NCBI RefSeq assembly: GCF_022760175.1
Contig: NZ_CP094326.1
Span: forward strand, 1,724,804-1,788,803
Direction of reading: 5' to 3'
DNA from: Zhouia spongiae
GTDB lineage: Bacteria > Bacteroidota > Bacteroidia > Flavobacteriales > Flavobacteriaceae
Length of the DNA: 64,000 nt
Part shown: positions 28,101 through 35,688 of the stretch, piece after piece
Numbering within the stretch: the first letter of the stretch is position 1
Layout: each line of letters starts with the position of its first letter
Translations under genes and position numbers: made by a program
Notes under the pieces: generated by a model
What the model was told of the DNA's origin: nothing
Databases searched by the model: none
Seen by the model: the letters and a program-made list of their open reading frames with translations, nothing else

Positions 28101-28694
28101 ATGACTACTAAAAGTACCAGGAAAATAGCTTTGTTTAACGGACAATCATTTGGCTATTTCCATCGATTTATTTCTGAAGAAAGTGTGGTTGCGGGTGAAT
28201 GGACGTTCAGGATTAAAGATATGGAGCAGGACAGGGTGTTACTTGAAGAGACGTTAGAAATATTATCGGCAGCTGAAGTTGAAGAACCCGAATTTAAGTT
28301 GTTGGATAAAGGAGTCTATTTGCCGTCAGGGCCGGTCGGATTGTACGACAATTATCCGGAACCGGGGTCATTGACCCGTCAGGGAGATCCTGATCCCATC
28401 GCCCTGGAGAAGAATTCGGTTTTCGGTTTCTGTTATCGCTTTACAAACTTAATAACGCCAAAAATGCTGGCAGTTAAGATATATCACCCTTTAGTGAAAT
28501 CAATGTTTGGTGAAGAGACAGCGGAAGAGTTCTTGTTTAAAGTGCCTGATGATTCGCCGCAATTTATCGGATGGGTTATTGATATGAATAAATACATTCT
28601 AGAAGGAGAGTGGAAGATCAGGGTATGGGAGAATGAAATAGATGAGACTCAAAAGCCGATCTATGAAACAAAGTTTAACACCATAAAAGGATAA
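25191..28694 (+). CDS. large multidomain protein: helical N-terminus, beta-propeller, three DUF3859-like repeats
   Basis: 1167 residues from the ATG at 25191 (a frame from 25149 adds a poor 14-residue leader). No signal peptide or membrane segment, so cytoplasmic. Three parts can be seen. Residues 1-380 are helical and include FFDACLGFPELKEKVLKYI (about 165-183), which resembles a stretch of the next gene. Residues about 400-780 are WD40-like beta-propeller blades (SGDGTRLVMILRKK, FTKDGKYFMVLKDSKLLIFD, FSPCGRYFLADTNDELKVWD). Residues about 795-1167 hold three repeats, each with a strand pair ending in GTWSIEIS, GEWTFRIKD or GEWKIRVWE, the pattern of DUF3859. I do not recognise the whole protein; a scaffold or sensor role is only a guess. 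It forms a unit with the gene 12 bp downstream. Confidence 0.85.
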   Translation: MNESTSFDEIYNSLKKSELIQEDKFIRLYDALRDETEIGKGEPKVYTQGQFAGKIQNLIYGLPQYDQVLLKLLEKDDGIALVKESLIRYIQTHYGPDNIHEIKVDLTDKVSLGAALDKMYLNISDRERLQQMFNYPKDFSYAFLLKEPEEGYVRYVDEFDVEVRFFDACLGFPELKEKVLKYIKMINAFHYTLGSEGDIRNNKQNVIFEAPMHALLKQSSEYIPLMVECFGLFDRWHDVSALELIPFVFNRYAGEPEMIYLYAAVYSRACADYDYFDMFEEELCKKLAEKSFRDKYIRLLAEDHLASSIAMNFECRDLRGYDLEDEIGDRTWEDYLDESAIGDFLKEICDKEEYEELTDSFNQTIQDLIHNPALADHSLYPPSYEEITGLKLNRVGGVEKDQTPHASVIYDVAGADFIRFEQKDYLILADEGLVRIVDFDTKKQITVRNLLHETAEVSSMHTTHDIKPHSPVHFITDTDDIIQGWHLSSGLDCFKIKAPSKGIFLSGDGTRLVMILRKKGDDFEPDHDYSGVKIDVDLSKEERNQVVCFDLKTMTEVSRWKYKKKYSDPVFTKDGKYFMVLKDSKLLIFDVDTGELIKKTGKLGDYGICLELAASSDSQKAIVDNYVYSLPDAEFVNKINNFTYGKIYVSRGDIVVRCGDDAFTEGMFCFSDVNTGEELGRIVVDKNTYTPHTVFFSPCGRYFLADTNDELKVWDIRALFSGAEQEEFEFEFPSVPIVSFVGGRVISSSTAKSNYINENCTPKILHYETGRFRTETSAESFCESEELNNPELIDPESAFIPEDGDVIGVRFTPEALGRQRIFAFNVKVTFPETTCSETGDRITSREWLQEAEADCNFFAGYQLSSEDALNTGTWSIEISTIEGEHFLLRKLFYLNKPFKAVDYQVKKKFFGLYADESGAASPVSETARIIGKPGISFGLQFAFNCPDCEDKYSFMGEIDHPEKEDSVTGMMTTKSTRKIALFNGQSFGYFHRFISEESVVAGEWTFRIKDMEQDRVLLEETLEILSAAEVEEPEFKLLDKGVYLPSGPVGLYDNYPEPGSLTRQGDPDPIALEKNSVFGFCYRFTNLITPKMLAVKIYHPLVKSMFGEETAEEFLFKVPDDSPQFIGWVIDMNKYILEGEWKIRVWENEIDETQKPIYETKFNTIKG

Positions 28695-28706
28695 GAATTT
28701 ATAAGT

Positions 28707-29600
28707 ATGAATGTTTTAAATATACAATCAGACCTGACGTCAATAACAGCAATAGGGGAGACTCTTTCGGGGTTGCTTGATAATGAATTTGGCTCTTATG
28801 AAAAAATGCATCGTTTAGCGAAAGAAAAACATAAGTCTCAAAAAATACATTTAGCTTTCGGTTCAATGAAAGGAGATGTGTTTGTGCCATTCTCTGCACA
28901 TAATGAGTTACAAGACTCTATAAGCGGGGTATTGAAACGTATGCCTGAAAGGTATCGGACATCAATAGATGTTAACACATGGTCTGAAATAGTTTTTTTT
29001 GAAAAGGCTTGTGGTGAACCAGCGTTGAAATCAATAGTCCGGAAATGGATTAACCGTATTTCTTCATATAACTATGGGGTTTATTCGCCTACCATGCAGT
29101 TGCCCGATAAAACACCTGTTGGCTTTTGGGTTGCATTCTTTTATATGTTGAATAACGAGGAGGATGTTGAGGTGTATATCAATTACCTTAATTCTCTGAG
29201 AGTAAAAAATGAATTCAAGAGAAAATGGGGTGCTAATGATAAAATTTCCGGTTTTTTATATTATCCATCTATAGTATTATTGGGGTATGTTTATGAAAAA
29301 ATTGGCTGGAATACCAATACACTTAAGTTGTTGGGAGCACAAATATCAAATTATGCATATGTAGGAATTCCGGATTTGTTCTATGATCTGTTTGATACGT
29401 GTAATCCGGCAACGTATTTAAAAGATCAGAAGAACAGGGAGTATTTTACAGCACATTATATAAAGGAGCAAAAGGCAGTTTATTACGATCAGGGGAAGGT
29501 CGGAGGAGATGATATAGTTGAAAAAATATTTCCAATGATTATAGGGTCAGAATGGTGTGGTAATGTGTCTGAGCATACTTTGCGACAATTGGGGGTTTAA
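28707..29600 (+). CDS. hypothetical protein, partner of the upstream multidomain protein
   Basis: 297 residues, helical, no signal peptide, no known motif. It starts 12 nt after the stop of the 1167-residue gene and is surely co-transcribed. Residues 94-127 (SEIVFFEKACGEPALKSIVR then KWINRISSYNYGVYS) align with residues about 160-195 of the upstream protein (EVRFFDACLGFPELKEKVLK then YIKMINAFHYTLGS). Later segments also look alike (IVLLGYVYEKIGW against MIYLYAAVYSRAC). So the two proteins share a helical domain, and this one may be a truncated paralogue or a partner. Function unknown. Confidence 0.8.
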   Translation: MNVLNIQSDLTSITAIGETLSGLLDNEFGSYEKMHRLAKEKHKSQKIHLAFGSMKGDVFVPFSAHNELQDSISGVLKRMPERYRTSIDVNTWSEIVFFEKACGEPALKSIVRKWINRISSYNYGVYSPTMQLPDKTPVGFWVAFFYMLNNEEDVEVYINYLNSLRVKNEFKRKWGANDKISGFLYYPSIVLLGYVYEKIGWNTNTLKLLGAQISNYAYVGIPDLFYDLFDTCNPATYLKDQKNREYFTAHYIKEQKAVYYDQGKVGGDDIVEKIFPMIIGSEWCGNVSEHTLRQLGV

Positions 29601-29637
29601 TATAACGGAACCGTTAGAAAAGATCTTTGAATTTTAC

Positions 29638-29676
29638 GGGGTGTTTAAAAATAACTTTTCAGACACCCCCTTGTTT
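29638..29676 (+). terminator. terminator between convergent genes, short R1-type hairpin
   Basis: GGGGTGTTTAAAAA (from 29638) pairs with CTTTTCAGACACCCC (ending 29669) with G-U pairs, followed by TTGTTTTT. The sequence is a short form of the R1 repeat ends. Confidence 0.75.
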
Positions 29677-29693
29677 TTATGGCGGGGATTGAA

Positions 29694-31736
29694 TCACCAT
29701 ATTTTTACCCTGTCCTTTGGTTCAAGGTATAGCGAATCAGTCGGCTGTACATTAAAAGCTTTATACCAGGCATCCATATTACGTACCGCACCATTTGCCC
29801 TGAATTGACCCGGGCTATGCGGATCGGTTAATGCCGCCACACGTGCATATTGATCGGTTGTTATCCAACTCCACATTTGGGCATAGGCCAGGAAAAATCT
29901 TTGGTCTCCTGTAAGTCCGTCAATAACTGGTGCTTCTCCCCCTTGTTTTTCCTTTACATATGTCTTGTAAGCGCTGTAAGCTAAGGCCAGACCGCCAACA
30001 TCACCTATATTCTCACCTAAAGTTAAGTTTCCGTTTAGAAAAACTCCGGGAGCCGCCTCGTATTGGTTATACTGCGCTACCAACATACCGGCTCGTTTCT
30101 CAAACTCCTTTCTCGAAGATTCAGACCACCAGTTTCTCAATAGTCCATCGGCATCAGATTTGCTTCCTTGATCATCAAAGGCATGGCCGACTTCATGCCC
30201 TACGGCTGCAAGAATGCCTCCGAAATTGGTTGCAGCATCTACTTCGGGATCAAATACCGGTTGTCTTAAAATCCCTATAGGTATTACTACGTCGTTCATT
30301 TCGGCCTGGTAATAAGCATTAACTACTTGTTCTTCTCTTAACCACTCCCATTCCCGTTTGGGTTCATCAAGTCGCTTCAAATCATCATTAGCCCCCCAGA
30401 GTTTTACCTTTCTGAGATTCCCGATTAAATCATCAGCCTTAAAAACAAGCGCAGATTGGTCAATAAGCTTTCCGGGTTTGCCAACCTTCCAATGGATATT
30501 TTTAAACTTTTTTAGAGCTTCTTGTTTAGTAGATTCGTCCATCCAGTCATTGGTTTCCAGTCTTTTTAAGATGGCTTTTTTCATGTATCCTACCAATTCA
30601 TTTGCTTTCTCCCCGATTTCTGGGGTTAAATATTTATCAGAATACAATGTTCCCAATTGCCAATTTAAGACCTGATTGGAAACGCTTTGAGCCTTATCCT
30701 CTAATGGACGGTCTTCAGGAATTCCTGACAGGGTCTTGCTGAAAAAATCGAAATTAGCTTTTTCTATGTCAGTAGATAAAAGTGTTGCTGCCCCATGAAT
30801 TAGATAATAAGCCAAAAGTGTCTTAAGGTCTTCAAGAGGGGTTTTACTATAGATTTCTGCCACTGATTTAACAGCTGTATCTGTCTGTAGAACCACCTCT
30901 TTCAGATTATTCAGGTTTTTAGCCTTTAAATAAGCCTCCCAATCAAAACCAGGAGAATACTTTTTGAGTTCATCCACGGTCAATAAATGATACATTTTAT
31001 TCTTATCTCTCCTTTCCGTTTTTGTCCAAAGGTATTTTGCTATTTCTGTCTCTAAATCTAAAATGGTTTTGGCGCGTTCTTTAGGATGGTCAACACCGGC
31101 CAATGTAAATATCTTTTGTATGTAATCCTGGTAGGCTTTACGAACTGCGGGATATGGCGGTGTATCTTGTAAATAATATTCGAGACTTTTAATTCCTAAA
31201 TCACGTTGAGAGATGTAATACACATATCGAGTTGTGTTTTTCGAATCCAGAAAAACGTCATCCCCAAAAAGGGAAGGAACCGTTATATATCCCATTAGTC
31301 TTGCCAGGTGCGATCGGGATTTAACAGCGAAAATCGAATCCAGCTCTTTTTGAAGTGGTTTTGCCCCTAATTGATTTCTGGTCACAGTATCTATGTAACT
31401 TTCATAAAAAGCTTTTATCTGTCCTTTAGGGGAGTTTTCAGGATAATCCCCTCCGTTGACAACATCTTTTAAAATTTGCCCTATTTGGTCTTCCGCTTCA
31501 AAAGTTGCCTTTATCATGGTGCCGTTAAAAGGTGTGCCTGGGTACATCTCCGCAGTTTTATACCATTTACCATTGGCGAAACCGGAAAAATCATTTCCCG
31601 GGGCAATAGTACTATCGATATAGTTTAAGGACAAACCGGAAATTAAAGCAGATTCCGTTTTCTGCTGTTCTTTAACTTCATTCTTGCAACTCAGAAAAAG
31701 AGAGAGCACTCCTAGAGTCAATAATAAACCTTTCAT
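29694..31736 (-). CDS. M13 family zinc metallopeptidase (neprilysin/PepO-like) lipoprotein
   Basis: 680 residues. The N-terminus MKGLLLTLGVLSLFLSCKNE is a lipoprotein signal with Cys at residue 17. The catalytic zinc site is VGHEVGHAFDDQG (HExxH) near residue 540, the third ligand is in LGENIGDVGGLALAY about 60 residues later, and the C-terminus ends PKDRVKIW, a variant of the family's C-terminal W. These gluzincin enzymes cut short peptides, here likely in the periplasm or on the outer membrane. It is a single-gene unit, convergent with the upstream two-gene unit and sharing the hairpin at 29638-29676. Confidence 0.95.
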   Translation of the reverse strand: MKGLLLTLGVLSLFLSCKNEVKEQQKTESALISGLSLNYIDSTIAPGNDFSGFANGKWYKTAEMYPGTPFNGTMIKATFEAEDQIGQILKDVVNGGDYPENSPKGQIKAFYESYIDTVTRNQLGAKPLQKELDSIFAVKSRSHLARLMGYITVPSLFGDDVFLDSKNTTRYVYYISQRDLGIKSLEYYLQDTPPYPAVRKAYQDYIQKIFTLAGVDHPKERAKTILDLETEIAKYLWTKTERRDKNKMYHLLTVDELKKYSPGFDWEAYLKAKNLNNLKEVVLQTDTAVKSVAEIYSKTPLEDLKTLLAYYLIHGAATLLSTDIEKANFDFFSKTLSGIPEDRPLEDKAQSVSNQVLNWQLGTLYSDKYLTPEIGEKANELVGYMKKAILKRLETNDWMDESTKQEALKKFKNIHWKVGKPGKLIDQSALVFKADDLIGNLRKVKLWGANDDLKRLDEPKREWEWLREEQVVNAYYQAEMNDVVIPIGILRQPVFDPEVDAATNFGGILAAVGHEVGHAFDDQGSKSDADGLLRNWWSESSRKEFEKRAGMLVAQYNQYEAAPGVFLNGNLTLGENIGDVGGLALAYSAYKTYVKEKQGGEAPVIDGLTGDQRFFLAYAQMWSWITTDQYARVAALTDPHSPGQFRANGAVRNMDAWYKAFNVQPTDSLYLEPKDRVKIW

Positions 31737-32073
31737 AGAATTTAATTTTAATGGTTAAAAAAAATAAAAGAGTTGGGAGAGTTGGCGTTCCGGTTCAGGA
31801 AACGAATTAATAATTAGGTGAGCTCCGATAAAATTAAGGGAAGTAATTTTAAAACCTTTTCAGTGGTATTGAAAATGAATGCCAAAGTTAAGAAAAAAAC
31901 GGCTGTTATTTTTAAAAAAGAACCACTTTCACAATGCTTTTTATAAGGTAACATAAACTGTATTAATGAGTTATCGTAGTTCGTTGGTGTTTGAAGAGAA
32001 GCTCCTTTGCATAAACACAACTATTGGGAATGATCCGAATTTTGAGATACTTGTAAACCCTAATTTACCCCAT
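31737..32073. other. intergenic region between the M13 gene and the tRNA terminator
   Basis: About 340 bp, AT-rich, without a convincing gene or promoter. It should contain the M13 gene's promoter, but no TAnnTTTG box was found. Confidence 0.4.
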
Positions 32074-32104
32074 AAAAAAAGAGAACCATTTTCATGATTC
32101 TCTT
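32074..32104 (-). terminator. terminator after the initiator tRNA
   Basis: On the minus strand AGAGAATCAT-gaaa-ATGGTTCTCT is followed by seven T, just past the tRNA 3' end. Confidence 0.8.
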
Positions 32105-32111
32105 GTCTTTG

Positions 32112-32184
<73 letters not shown>

Positions 32185-32196
32185 ATCTTGCGAGTG

Positions 32197-32227
32197 CAAA
32201 TATACGACGAATTTAAAGTTTACCAAA
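32197..32227 (-). promoter_or_regulatory. consensus Bacteroidota promoter of the initiator tRNA
   Basis: TTTG (32227-32224), exactly 19 nt, TATATTTG (32204-32197). This is a perfect match to TTTG-N19-TAnnTTTG, placed about 12 nt before the tRNA 5' end. Confidence 0.85.
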
Positions 32228-32351
32228 TAAATTTTAAATTATTTTAGATGATCGTATGCAAGATTCTGTATACGAATATGTTGTAAAAATAAATTCTATA
32301 TCTTCACGCATCTGTAAAATACAAATTTAGGATGACAATGCCAAGCTATTT

Positions 32352-33716
32352 ATGAAAGCTGTAACAGATTTTATCGGGGAAATAACCGGAATTACAGAAT
32401 GGATCATGCTGGTGCTTACCATAGGCGGCGGTTGTTTCCTTGTATTCTACTCAGGATTTAAACCGTATTTACATATGAAGCACGCCATAGATGTAGTGAG
32501 GGGGAAATACGATTGCGATTCGGACAGTGGGCAGGTGAGTCATTTTCAGGCCCTGTCCTCGGTAGTGGCCTCAACTGTCGGGCTCGGTAATATTTCGGGA
32601 GTAGCCATTGCCATTTACTCCGGTGGTCCCGGAGTGGTATTCTGGATGTGGCTTACAGCTATCATAGGAGCGGCTATAAAATTTTATTCGTGTGGACTGG
32701 CTATTTTATTCAGAGAGAAAGATGATGCAGGAAATGTACTTGGCGGACCGATGTATTATATGAAAATAGGATTAAAGCAATATGGTAAACCCCTGGCTGT
32801 TTTCTTTTCTGTTGCCGGACTGGTAGGAGTTTTGCCTGCTTTTACTGCCAATCAGCTTACCCAAAGTGTTATACAAGTAGTAAAACCGGAACAGTATTTT
32901 AACCTGGGAGAATTTTACTGGAAGTTAGTAATAGGTGTTTTACTGACCATAATCACTATTTTAGTAATTTATGGAGGATTAAGATCAATAGTTAAGGCAG
33001 CCACAACCATAGTCCCGTTTATGGTGGTGCTCTATATGCTGACGGCTATCTATATATTAACGACTTATTCGGAAGCTATTTTGCCTTCCTTTAAACTGAT
33101 TTTTGCAGAAGCCTTTAATCTCAAAACCGCTACTCAGGGAGGTTTATGGGGGCTTATATTGTTAGGCATCAGGAGAGCTGTATTTTCGAATGAGTCGGGA
33201 GTAGGTAATGCCCCTATGTATCATGGGCAATCGAAAACCAATCAACCTGTACATGAAGGACTGGTGGCGATGCTGGGACCTTTTATAGATACGCTCATTG
33301 TCTGTACCATAACAGCTGTCATCATTATAATAAGCGGGGTCTATATCAATGCAGAAGATAGCGGTATAGTTATTACACTTCAGGCCTTTGAAAAATTGTT
33401 ACATGGATTTGGGGATGAATTGTTAATGCTTATGATTATATGTTTTGGGATATCAACCCTCTTTACCTATTCCTATTACGGAACCAAATGCCTGAATTAT
33501 CTTGCAGGACCAAAAATAGGAAAGTATTATAATGCGGTTTATATTATCAGCATTATCTTTGCAGCGGTAGCATCGGTAGATTTGGTGGTGGGACTTATAG
33601 ATCTTGCATTTGCATTGATGAGCATCCCGAATATGATAGCCGTATTATGGTTGGCACCAAAAATGAATCTGGTAATGAATAGCTACTTTAATCAGTTAAA
33701 AGAAAAGTATGAGTGA
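32352..33716 (+). CDS. sodium:alanine/glycine symporter, AGCS family
   Basis: 454 residues with about ten membrane helices. AGCS symporters take up alanine or glycine with sodium. Family markers are HFQALSSVVASTVGLGNISG near residue 65, GGPGVVFWMWLTAIIGAAIK near residue 93 and GGPMYYMKIGLK near residue 133. The later RRAVFSNESGVGNAPMYHG (near residue 277) is the AGCS signature. The stop overlaps the era start by 8 bp, so the two genes are translationally coupled. Substrate choice between alanine and glycine cannot be read. Confidence 0.94.
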   Translation: MKAVTDFIGEITGITEWIMLVLTIGGGCFLVFYSGFKPYLHMKHAIDVVRGKYDCDSDSGQVSHFQALSSVVASTVGLGNISGVAIAIYSGGPGVVFWMWLTAIIGAAIKFYSCGLAILFREKDDAGNVLGGPMYYMKIGLKQYGKPLAVFFSVAGLVGVLPAFTANQLTQSVIQVVKPEQYFNLGEFYWKLVIGVLLTIITILVIYGGLRSIVKAATTIVPFMVVLYMLTAIYILTTYSEAILPSFKLIFAEAFNLKTATQGGLWGLILLGIRRAVFSNESGVGNAPMYHGQSKTNQPVHEGLVAMLGPFIDTLIVCTITAVIIIISGVYINAEDSGIVITLQAFEKLLHGFGDELLMLMIICFGISTLFTYSYYGTKCLNYLAGPKIGKYYNAVYIISIIFAAVASVDLVVGLIDLAFALMSIPNMIAVLWLAPKMNLVMNSYFNQLKEKYE

Positions 33717-34596
33717 TCATAAAGCAGGTTTCGTAAATATAATCGGAAATCCGAATGTAGGGAAATCAACATTGATGAATGCCTTTGTCGGAGAAAAACT
33801 TTCGATTATAACATCCAAAGCACAAACCACACGCCATAGGATATTAGGGATTGTAAACGGAGAAAATTTCCAGGTGATATTATCCGATACCCCGGGTATT
33901 ATAAAGCCGTCATACCAGTTGCAGGAATCGATGATGGATTTTGTAAAATCGGCCTTCGAAGATGCAGACCTGTTGATATATATGGTAGAAATCGGCGAAA
34001 AAGAATTAAAAGATGAAGCCTTTTTCAGACGGCTGCAAAACTCAGAGATTCCGGTATTATTGCTTTTGAATAAGATTGACAAGTCGAGCCAGGAACAATT
34101 GGAAGAACAAGTAGCCTATTGGACAACGAAATTACCAGGGGCTGAGATATATCCGATATCAGCCTTAACGAATTTTAATGTGCCTGAAGTATTTGGGCGA
34201 ATTGTAGAACTACTGCCCGATTCACCACCGTTCTATGCTAAAGATCAATTAACAGACAAGCCGGAGCGATTTTTTGTCAATGAGACCATTCGGGAAAAAA
34301 TATTGTTGAATTATAAAAAAGAAATCCCCTATGCTGTAGAGGTAGAAACAGAGGAATTTCTAGAAGACGACACTATTATCCGGATACGCTCTGTAATCAT
34401 GGTGGAACGGGATACACAAAAAGGGATCATCATCGGACATAAAGGAGCAGCACTGAAGAAAGTCGGGATGCAGTCCAGAGAGGATCTTGAAAAATTCTTT
34501 GGTAAACAGGTACATCTGGAGCTGTTTGTTAAAGTGAATAAGAACTGGAGAAGTAATTCCAACCAGTTAAGAAGGTTTGGATACAACCAAAAGTAA
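33709..34596 (+). CDS. era: GTPase Era
   Basis: 295 residues. Era binds the 3' end of 16S rRNA and helps assemble the small ribosomal subunit. The G1 motif is GNPNVGKST (residues 12-20), G3 is DTPG, G4 is NKID, and the C-terminal KH domain holds IIGHKGAALKKVGMQSREDL. The length is typical. It overlaps the symporter gene by 8 bp, and its stop is followed at once by intergenic repeats R1 and R2. Confidence 0.97.
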   Translation: MSDHKAGFVNIIGNPNVGKSTLMNAFVGEKLSIITSKAQTTRHRILGIVNGENFQVILSDTPGIIKPSYQLQESMMDFVKSAFEDADLLIYMVEIGEKELKDEAFFRRLQNSEIPVLLLLNKIDKSSQEQLEEQVAYWTTKLPGAEIYPISALTNFNVPEVFGRIVELLPDSPPFYAKDQLTDKPERFFVNETIREKILLNYKKEIPYAVEVETEEFLEDDTIIRIRSVIMVERDTQKGIIIGHKGAALKKVGMQSREDLEKFFGKQVHLELFVKVNKNWRSNSNQLRRFGYNQK

Positions 34597-34731
34597 AGAG
34601 ACCGTCTAAAAGATGTCAAAAGTGTCGTTCTGAATTTATATCAGGATCTCATCACGTTGATTCACAAAACGTTGTGAGAATCTGGAAAGAGTTCAGGTTG
34701 ACAAAAACAGTCTTTTTAGACACCCTCTTTT
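34595..34731. repeat. R1-type intergenic hairpin repeat, copy 2
   Basis: The left end AAAGAGACCGTCTAAAAGATG pairs with the right end GTCTTTTTAGACACCCTCTTTT. The inner TGTCGTTCTGAA opposes TTCAGGTTGACA, and a central hairpin TCTCATCACGTT / AACGTTGTGAGA makes the top. It begins at the era stop codon and can also serve as its terminator. Confidence 0.75.
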
Positions 34732-34740
34732 ACTTGATAA

Positions 34741-34937
34741 TCGAGATTTAATCCCGATACTGTCGGGAATACGGGGTCATGTCCTGGTGAAATACTCCTG
34801 ACGGAATTTCACGGGGCTAGCGGCGACATGTTATGCTTATGGGCGAGCTGGCTCCATCGCCAAAAAAGTACGCTGTGCTGATCTGCCTTTTTTACGCTCG
34901 ACCCCTCTCCCGGAGCTTGCTCCGAGGTAGTTTACTC
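34741..34937 (+). repeat. R2-type intergenic repeat, full copy A
   Basis: It aligns over almost its whole length with the reverse complement of 40334-40511. Shared blocks are ATCGAGATTTAA, GTGAAAT..TCC/GGA.ATTTCAC (hairpin 34787-34812), GGGCT.GCG.CGA.ATGTT, AGCTGGC.CCATCGC, TTTACGCT, CCCTCTC and GCTTGC..CCGAGGTA.TTTACT. The right end reaches into the stop codon of the SYLF gene on the other strand. Confidence 0.85.
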
Positions 34938-35471
34938 TTCAAAAGCCTTGTACTTGAATTTTTGACCCCCAACAGATGCTTCAGCCATTAATCCACCCTT
35001 TGTATGAGTAAATACAGCTACACCTTCTGAATATTTGGCATCGACAGATTCGCCCGAATGTATCGCCGTGGCAGAAGCACCGGCATCGAACTTGAATTTC
35101 CCTTTTTTAAACTGATCCAGCTCATTTTGGGTCTCAAAAAAGATGACCTCTATAATGGCTTGTCCTCCGGCTTGCAGCCCAACATTGAGTTTCTTTAAAC
35201 CTGCCATTCCGATTATTTTCCCCTTTTCGTAAACGACCCCGTTGCCAGAAGCGCCTCCGATAATAAATCCACCTTTACCCACATTCGGAAAAATTACATA
35301 TCCGGCAGAATTGGTAAAAAACTTTTTAAGTTCGGGGTTGGCATCTAATAAGGTGGTTTTTGCCGTTTTGGCATCATCAATTATTTTTTGGTCTTTGTCG
35401 TTTTGTGCCGTAACAGCACATGTGAATAACCCGATGGTAAACACTAAAAGGATTTTTTTAAATGTTATCAT
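34932..35471 (-). CDS. SYLF-domain lipid-binding protein (YSC84/DUF500)
   Basis: 179 residues. A Sec signal peptide (ITFKKILLVFTIGLFTCAVTAQ) leads to a SYLF domain filling the rest: KKFFTNSAGYVIFPNVGKGG, GASGNGVVYEKGKIIG, VGLQAGGQAIIEVIFFET and the C-terminal DAKYSEGVAVFTHTKGGLMAE. SYLF domains bind phosphoinositides in eukaryotes; the bacterial exported forms are of unknown role in the envelope. The stop codon lies in the last bases of repeat R2 copy A, so the repeat abuts or shaped the C-terminus (AFEE). Confidence 0.93.
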   Translation of the reverse strand: MITFKKILLVFTIGLFTCAVTAQNDKDQKIIDDAKTAKTTLLDANPELKKFFTNSAGYVIFPNVGKGGFIIGGASGNGVVYEKGKIIGMAGLKKLNVGLQAGGQAIIEVIFFETQNELDQFKKGKFKFDAGASATAIHSGESVDAKYSEGVAVFTHTKGGLMAEASVGGQKFKYKAFEE

Positions 35472-35662
35472 GATGTTGTTTTTTGTTGGTTAATAAGGCT
35501 ATTAAAGTTCTGAATAAAAAATGACATAATGTGTTAATTATTAGTTATTTACTGTTTGTAACCGAAAATTTATCCGAAAAACAAAAGGAAATGTTCCTCA
35601 AAAGAATTTTATAGAATGTCGATAACTTACGATACATGTTATTAACTTAATAATCTAAACCT

Positions 35663-35670
35663 TACCTTTG
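35663..35670 (+). promoter_or_regulatory. -7 box of the der promoter
   Basis: TACCTTTG matches TAnnTTTG exactly, 18 nt before the ATG at 35689. The predicted leader is about 12-14 nt. No clear -33 TTTG is seen. Confidence 0.65.
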
Positions 35671-35688
35671 CAACCTAATTTTTTGTTT

